Origin: Phlebopus portentosus
Lineage: Eukaryota; Basidiomycota; Agaricomycetes; Boletales; Boletinellaceae
Assembly (NCBI GenBank): GCA_037892935.1
Contig: JAYXKI010000013.1
Coordinates: forward strand, 1,116,001-1,180,000
Direction: 5' to 3'
Length of the DNA stretch: 64,000 bases
Positions 57,813 through 64,000 of this stretch are shown here, piece by piece. The position numbers and the translations under genes are program-made. Every line of letters starts with the position of its first letter. Positions within the stretch are counted from its first letter, which is position 1. Below the pieces are notes generated by a model. That model saw only the letters and a program-made list of their open reading frames with translations, had not been told where the DNA came from and did not search any database.

Positions 57813-60800
57813 TTAGTTGGATTTCACACGTCCTATATCACGCTCGGGCAGCTCCGCATTATTCCCGTCATCTCGCGCTTCAGCTCGAATCGCTGGTGTG
57901 CTCTTCAATCTGAAGATACTTCCGCGCCTTTCTGAATGATGTGTTCGATTCGCCGCCCGGGACAAAGACCTCGGCCAATGCGGTCTCCGCTTCCGTTCCT
58001 TCGACGCATCTCTAGTCCCTTCCATATTTTTCTCCTTGTTCTCTTTCTCTTTGCCTTTGCCTTTCCTCCGATGAGGCGTTGAGTCAAACGAAACATCCTT
58101 CGCGATGCCTTTCGGATCCTTCTCAACAGCATGCTGCTCCACCTTCGCTTCATTTTTCTCCAGACTCAGACGGTTGACAAGGTAGGTCCACAAGTTATTC
58201 CCGCTGACCCGATGATCATGCGTGTCCGCTGGTAAGTCCGCGATCCTACTTAACCGACGAGCTTCCTCCGTGTCTCGACGCGAAACAATGCTACTCGGAG
58301 GTGGTCGTTCCGCACCATCGAGTGCCCAAGCCCACGCCCAACTTGCCACCGAAGGTTTCAGACCTTCCTTGACACTCGGACCGGCCTCTTTTGCTTTCGC
58401 GTGCGTAGCATCCCCGCTATCTGCTTCAACTATCCCTTCTTCTCCCTCAGCATGCAAAAAGAAAGGCATCTGGAGCTGAGGTACAATCTGCGCAGCGTCA
58501 TATTTCGCAAGTTTCAAACTATGTGCGCGCTGTTTGCGAATATGTTCTTTCGCCTTTGCGAACTTCTCGTTCCATTTCGTGCTTCCTTCGATGTACCTGC
58601 GTAATACCAGCTCGCTGGCGACGCCAATCCGGTCCAATGGCATAGTACATGCAGTTAACTCGGACTCGGGCTCGAGAGGGCGAATTTCCCCTCGTGTGGA
58701 TACACGCTCGCGAATCATGTTGTCTACAAAAGGCGAAGTGAGGCCGTCCTGAAGTCGCGTGTATATGCTAGGATCGCCAGCAAGTCTCACACCTTCCGTC
58801 GTAGTACTCGAATTTAATCTTTCAGACGTAGAAGACCGACTGCTGACTATACTCGTCCGTCCGGGACTATCGGTAGCTTGTGCTGGGCTCTCCGAAATTT
58901 GACCGTCAAGCTGTGATTGAGATTGTATCTGGGGACTTCCATTTGGCTCTTGGTGAAACGAGGCCCGTTTCTTCCAGCTACCCATCATGGACAGCCGCCT
59001 CGAGACGGAAACGTTTAGCGAGGGAGATCTCCCCAGCCTGAAACTCTTGCGACCTTGAAATGAAGGTATATCGCTGATGCCGCTACCGTTGACATTGGTC
59101 GCAGATGCCGAAGGCGACACTGGAAGCGTTCCGAGTACGTATTTACTGAAATTCGCCATGGCGCGGAAACAGAATTTCGAAGAGCTGCAGACGAAGAAGA
59201 TAACGGGGAACGTGTGTGCCGCGTCTGGGAGTTTCGTATGGTTAGTACAAAGATGCCAACGAAAGCTATCAGGAACGACCTACGGTCGTAAACTTGAAGA
59301 TGCACCCTCGTTGGTCCATATCGATCTTCTATGCCTTCAAGTCTCGGGTATAGCTTCTTCGCTTCAGGTTTAACGGGATAGCGCTCAGGATGAGCAGCTT
59401 TCTGAGCGCTACGAAAAGTAACCGTCAACCCTCAGAAAGACTCGAACGAAACCTTGAAGAAAGTAACGCACGTATAGATGATCTCGTCCCTAAGCACTTC
59501 CCCGTCACTCGCAATGATAAGAAGCGGAGGTAGGCCGCCGAGATAAGACATCGCAGGGCTCACGAGCGGATGAACGAGCAAGTTATTCGGCGCATACATG
59601 TGCACCTGATCCCGTACTTCTAACATGTCTCCGCTTTCCGCTTTCACGCTGAGTGTCTGCGTCTTCGTATCGTCCGCAGTTGGCAAGGGAGCAGATGGAC
59701 CTGTGTCTAATTTCATATCCGTCTGCTTTCCACCATCCGTTTCACCTTTTCCGGATCGCGATCTAGATACAGCAGCGGCACGGACATCTCCCGTCCTAGC
59801 ATAGTCCGCTAGGATCTCTCTGGACGCGATCCGGGACGAATCCCGGCCTCTCGAAACACTTCTCTCTTCACTGTGCCTATCACGCACGGAAGCACCATAA
59901 GATAACGCCCGTCTCCAAAACCTCGAGCGCCTCTCGGGTTCCTCCTTAATCGTCTTTCCATCCGCCTCCTTGCGATATTGCCGCGCAATTTGCTTTATTC
60001 TCGAACGTATGCCGGCTTGAACTTCGTGTGTCAGATCATCCGAAGGAGGAGGCCATAAAACAGAAGGCTTGTATATTGACAGGCCATATTTAGGTATGAC
60101 GTCCGTAACTGTGTTGAGATGAATACTGGGAAACGAATGCGTGAGGTCACACCACGGAGATATGGGTATCGCTCCGGCAGGCACTGGTAAGCCAGTATCA
60201 CGAATGACTTGAAGTAATGCCAAGGTCAGACCGCCGCCGGCCGAGTCTCCGGCGACGATGACATGCGCGGGATTGACGGGGGTATGAGGAGCACCGGGTG
60301 GAGGTCGTATCAAATACAAATCTAGAAAGACAGCTTTAGTAGGACGACCACAGGACGAGAATGGATACCCACAGGATGCTACGGCATCTTGAATAGCACA
60401 AGGAAATGGGTATTGAGGGGCAAGTCGATAACTTATGGCGAGAAGACGGCAACCAGATTTACGAGCGAAACGCTGAATGAAATATCTACAAAACACTTAT
60501 TCTTATTTGTTCCCTGGATGATTAGGCAGCCTAGCATACCTCTCCTGGTCTACACTTCCAAAATAATAACCTCCTATATACGTCCTTCAATGATTGCTAG
60601 ATTTTCGAGCCAAATAGTGACGTACCACCGTGAAAATATAGAATACATCGAAGTTCGTCCATCTCAGGATCGTATACAGCATCTTCCTCGTGGTGATCTT
60701 GTTTGAGTTGTTCGGCTTGTTGCTGATGCTGCTTCTGTTGCTTCCTGACCCGCTGATGGTCTTTTCTTGCAACGATCCATTGCGCGTCAACACTTTTCAT

Positions 60801-61366
60801 CATTTATCATCAGCGACCAAATCAGAATGATGAAGAACTGACCCTCTGATGCCTCGCACCTGCCACCACTTCGTTCCGCCAACAATTTGACGTGTCTTTA
60901 CTTGGCCACCGAGAGCGTCTATGAGATATTCGGCCGCATCATCGCAGCACGACAGTGGCACGCGAACGCGCATCACATGCATCCATGGAGAGCTCGGTAT
61001 TTGCGTGTTTGAGAACTGCTGCAACTCTTCTATTGTGTGACTACTAAAGGGTGAGCGCGTGGTATACGGGACCGGGCAGCATGTACGTACTGTGTCGAAA
61101 CCTCCAGGAATGACTGCCAGATACAGCTCAGAAGAATGCGCTGACAATAAAACGATGAAAATGTGACGTACTTTTACAATATGAAAGACCTCATCATACA
61201 ACAGCTCATCGCGCCTCAATTTCCCGCTCTCATCGTTCGCCGAGTCCACGTCACGCACACCCTCCTTCCTATCATGAAACATGCGGTCAAAGTAGTGCCT
61301 CACAAGCGTCTCCAAGAACCAAGGCCCGGCCTTCAGACCAACATGTGTAGTCAATGCATTCGGCAT
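57813..61366 (-). CDS. large alpha/beta hydrolase (HSL-like) with disordered insertions
   Basis: Nine exons (61366-61172, 61113-61091, 61040-60843, 60792-60626, 60573-60540, 60485-60373, 60321-59472, 59408-59284, 59224-57813) sum to 1039 codons (1038 aa). It is an alpha/beta-hydrolase-3 (hormone-sensitive-lipase-like) esterase or lipase. The oxyanion motif is LYFHGGGYYFGSVDQER. SYRLAPQYPFPCA follows, and the nucleophile is in VIVAGDSAGGGLTLAL. The acid lies in ASDGEVLRDE and the catalytic His in YDHAAHTFP. Between the nucleophile and the acid sits an Arg/Ser-rich insert of about 160 residues. After the His comes a tail of about 470 residues: disordered, Ser/Arg/Lys-rich, with a poly-Lys/Glu patch. 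The short 23-nt exon 2 encodes SFLEVST. The gene would look like two genes if the 59225-59283 intron were missed. Confidence 0.87.
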
Positions 61367-62658
61367 GGCGAAGCGTCAGTGATAGTTTCCGTTGCTCGTC
61401 GTGCGAAAGCAACTAGCATTTCCTTCTCTTGCTATTCGCGAAAATATGTAGGCGTTCCGACGCACGCGTTCGTGGCTGAGCTGAGAGCGATGTCAGAGAA
61501 GCTGACTCAGAGGATTCGCTCGCAATTCGGATGATGAACGAGGCCAAGACACTCGAGAGCGACGCGTGTGCCTTGGCTGGTCAAGGGTGAAGGAGGGCCC
61601 GGGGAAGAGCCCGGGAGGAGGCTGTGGTTGATGGCCCAACTCGGTGCAGAACAAAACACACTAGTATCATATTTTCAAAGCGAGTACGTACTCCATGCCA
61701 TCTCCGCGACTTGAGCGGAATGACGACACGTGAGCCGCATATATTCAGTCGCACTTTTTCATTTTTCGATGGCCATTGAATTCGATCAGTGCACACTTGT
61801 ACTAATGTTATACACAAAAACATCAATATGGATGAGGACGAAGACCTATCCTTGCTTTCGACTGGGACTTAGAAAAACTCTCAGAATCCAGCCTCGATGA
61901 ATACCGTGAACTCTCCCCGGTCGTTCATAGCGAGTTAAAATTTTGGGATTACTAGTGATCACCTTTGTTATACGCCTCAAGGCAACACAAAAACAAATTT
62001 CAAAATATTTTCTTATATTTTTCTGATCCATTATCTTCGATCCTATCAGAACAAGAAACAACAACGACATACTACGTTGGCGATCAGTAACAGTAGCACT
62101 AATGATGATAACAGGATGCAGGATGGTACTAATACACACAGCATAACTTATCCAGAGTCACAAAGTCCAACAAGGAAACAGAAGCTCTACGGCGGAAAGC
62201 ATACGACAGAAAGCGGAAGTACGGAGCAGAGTTGATGAAGCAGTGGGTAGGAATGCGTTGACGACTACTTAATGACCAAGCAACAGCGGTAGAGTCTCGA
62301 CAAGGAAGGAATAAGAAGAAAGGTAGGAAAGCAGGTGGGACAATCCAGATGGACAACAACAACGAAAGGTAGATGAAAGCGATATCGGTAATGACAGGAC
62401 ATATGGGATGATATGGGGATCAAATGAAGGAATGCCGACAGAAGATTAGTCGGCCACAAAGCAATGCCGCAAATGCGAATCGATAGATATGCGTAACAAG
62501 AAAGTCGATAGAGATTGTATTTGTAGCTCGAGGACGGAAAAGCACGACGCGATCGAGGCCTTCCGTGTACTGATTTTGTTCGAATACGGAGATGAGGTGA
62601 GCTTTCAACGTGAAGATGGCTGATGTATTGCCGAGGGAAGAACATGAGCCAGTAATGT
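61367..62658. other. intergenic region
   Basis: About 1.3 kb. It contains the upstream region of the hydrolase and the 3' flank of the secreted-peptide gene. Two minus-strand frames of 77 and 126 codons (62129-62645) are Ser/Tyr/Leu-rich with no start context or motif and lie in the likely 3' untranslated region. Confidence 0.4.
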
Positions 62659-62998
62659 TCATGCTACTATCCGAGGCGGCTCGGGCATGGGCGCGGGTTC
62701 AGGTTCTGCATCACGACGACACATTAACCCACAGCCTGCTTCGGGGTCGGCTTCTGCTTCACGAGCAACTAGCGGCGGTGTGATCTAGACTAACGTTAGG
62801 AATGTTCGAGCGGGAACTCTGATTCATAAATGTACTTACACTTAATCCACTTAATCCAGCCGCACCTGGCTCAGCATCAGGGATAGGGGCTGCAGCAGCT
62901 GGAAGGAAAGTCGTCAGTATATCGATCATGCTTATTGAAGCACGTCACTCACCAGCAAAGGCTATTGAGAGGATGGCAAGGATTGAAAAAGTGCGCAT
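62659..62998 (-). CDS. small secreted propeptide with Kex2/Ste13-like processing sites
   Basis: Three exons (62998-62953, 62898-62840, 62784-62659) splice to 77 codons (76 aa). Residues 1-16 form a signal peptide (MRTFSILAILSIAFA) followed by an Ala-rich cleavage region and AAPIPDAEPGAA. The second half reads LVAREAEADPEA, then GCGLMC, then RRDAEPEPAPMPEPP. An Arg followed by EAEADPEA resembles the spacer trimmed by Kex2 and the dipeptidyl peptidase Ste13 in the yeast alpha-factor precursor. The following RR would release a short two-Cys core, GCGLMC. The layout (signal, acidic pro-segment, single core flanked by basic sites) is that of fungal processed secreted peptides. There is no CaaX end, so it is not a typical basidiomycete lipopeptide pheromone. 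No homolog identified; function unknown. Confidence 0.68.
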
Positions 62999-64000
62999 GT
63001 TGAGGAGGGAATTGGATGGTAAAACTTCGGTATGACGAAAGAGACCTGCAGAGCGCAGCTTGCGAGGGATGATGGTGTTGAATCCAGAACGCAACATTGG
63101 GGCCAATATTATATACGAACCCCCGCTCGGCGACGAAAAGTCAATTTCGAAGGCTCACAAGCGAGTTTCAACGATTTCCTTTTCCGGCACAACGGTCCTC
63201 TTCCAAATTCAACCGGTCTCTTCCAAATTTGGGCGTGTCTTTCAAGTCACATCTTTGACGGCATCGTCCGACGTGTCTCTTTCATCCCAGAGAAGAAGAT
63301 GTGCACCGACATGGAGGATCGGTGGGAGTTATGCATCAGTTGCCGAGTGACACCAAGTGACCATCACGTCGCTGGCCAAATTGGCCTCCTACATTGGCCC
63401 AAGCTACAACTCCTTATAGAACATTCAATATCACTCGTCTATCAAGACATACAAATGGTGGACTCACTATAGTCATGGTTTCAGTCAAAGTTGTATTCAG
63501 CTAACACATGCATATCCGCGTGCTTGCTGTCCACAAGTGCGGAGACAGATAGCTCTGTTCTCTCCGCAACACATGGTGCCGCCACCAGCACCGTCATTTA
63601 GTGCATCCGGATCGCTAGAGGACAAATCACCGCAGATGACAAGTGACTATAAGTTCAGCACAACATACTTCAACGCCGCGGGCCTGCGATCAGATTGCCA
63701 CCGAAGCACCGGAGCACCAGACACCCTTCTGACCATCAACTGAATCAGATCCCTCAGATTTCTTGAGAAATCAAAGAACAATTTGTCGCTGGCCGATGCG
63801 AACAGTCTCGGCTCCAGCCTCCCGAGAGACCGTGCGAGCATTTGACGGTGCAAACTTTCTGACCTTTGAGGTCTAGCTCGCAGGTCTAACAAGCCATCAG
63901 AAATTGAGTAGGGCCCTTTTCCCCTGGCGAACGATGATTCCAGATCCGATCGACGTAGGTGACGACACCCGGGCTTCGAGTCGTCAGGCGTGGAACAAAG
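62999..64000. other. right-hand 1 kb, no gene recognised
   Basis: Upstream region of the peptide gene. It contains an imperfect tandem duplication (ggtcctcttccaaatt then ggtctcttccaaattt, about 63193-63228). The open plus-strand frame 63032-63472 has no motif and overlaps the promoter. Confidence 0.4.
63107..63115 (-). promoter_or_regulatory. TATA-like element of the secreted-peptide gene
   Basis: GTATATAAT on the minus strand about 110 bases upstream of the ATG at 62998. Confidence 0.4.

Noticed and set aside
62265..62645. 126-codon minus-strand frame downstream of the secreted peptide
   Set aside because: No start context, no motif, and it lies directly after the peptide stop; probably 3' untranslated sequence.
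63193..63228. Imperfect duplication of ggtctcttccaaatt as a regulatory repeat
   Set aside because: Only two copies in a gene-poor region; too weak to call an operator without conservation data.

Overview
The window looks like nuclear DNA of a filamentous basidiomycete, most likely a wood- or litter-decaying agaricomycete. Genes lie on both strands and are split by many short (about 50-60 nt) GT..AG introns. The families are typical of that group: a FunK1 kinase, a fungal SLATT two-transmembrane protein, an AA9 lytic polysaccharide monooxygenase with a C-terminal CBM1, and an aryl-alcohol-dehydrogenase type aldo-keto reductase. I saw no bacterial operon, CRISPR array, rRNA or obvious tRNA. All gene models were spliced by hand. 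For most of them the exon sum is a multiple of three with no internal stop.

Layout. 1-2991: LAT-type amino-acid permease (minus), running off or ending near the left edge. 3558-4735: NFKBIL1-like protein (plus). 5726-15060: two adjacent eIF4G genes (minus). The right one (10098-15060, 1562 aa) is a complete eIF4G. The left one (5726-8956) is a rearranged paralog that keeps the eIF4E-binding motif, has two MIF4G domains in tandem, and lacks the proline-rich N-terminus, the charged coiled coil and the MA3 domain. 15732-18133: a 14-exon metacaspase with tandem repeats ahead of the caspase fold. 19678-21576: weak hypothetical genes. 22472-25344: alpha-arrestin with a PPxY motif. 27000-28341: aldo-keto reductase. 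29390-30540: a decayed protein kinase. 32050-33779: SLATT protein.

34092-48661: three related MFS permeases on the minus strand. Only the middle one (37592-40235) reads through; the outer two carry frameshifts or stops. Between the second and third lie a steryl-ester-hydrolase-like lipase (plus) and the AA9-CBM1 enzyme (minus). 49005-49807: TMEM70-like mitochondrial protein. 50194-52534: FunK1 kinase. 53263-54869: APH/ACAD10-like phosphotransferase with a 9-nt microexon. 55385-57587: mitochondrial Hsp70. 57813-61366: a 1038-aa alpha/beta hydrolase. 62659-62998: a 76-aa secreted propeptide with Kex2/Ste13-like processing sites. The last kilobase holds nothing I recognise.

Functionally the window mixes housekeeping genes (translation initiation, mitochondrial import and assembly, protein turnover) with lifestyle genes (lignocellulose attack, aryl-aldehyde reduction, organic-anion and amino-acid uptake, and arrestin control of permeases). 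The most unusual elements are the double-MIF4G eIF4G paralog, the processed-peptide gene, and the repeat-bearing metacaspase.
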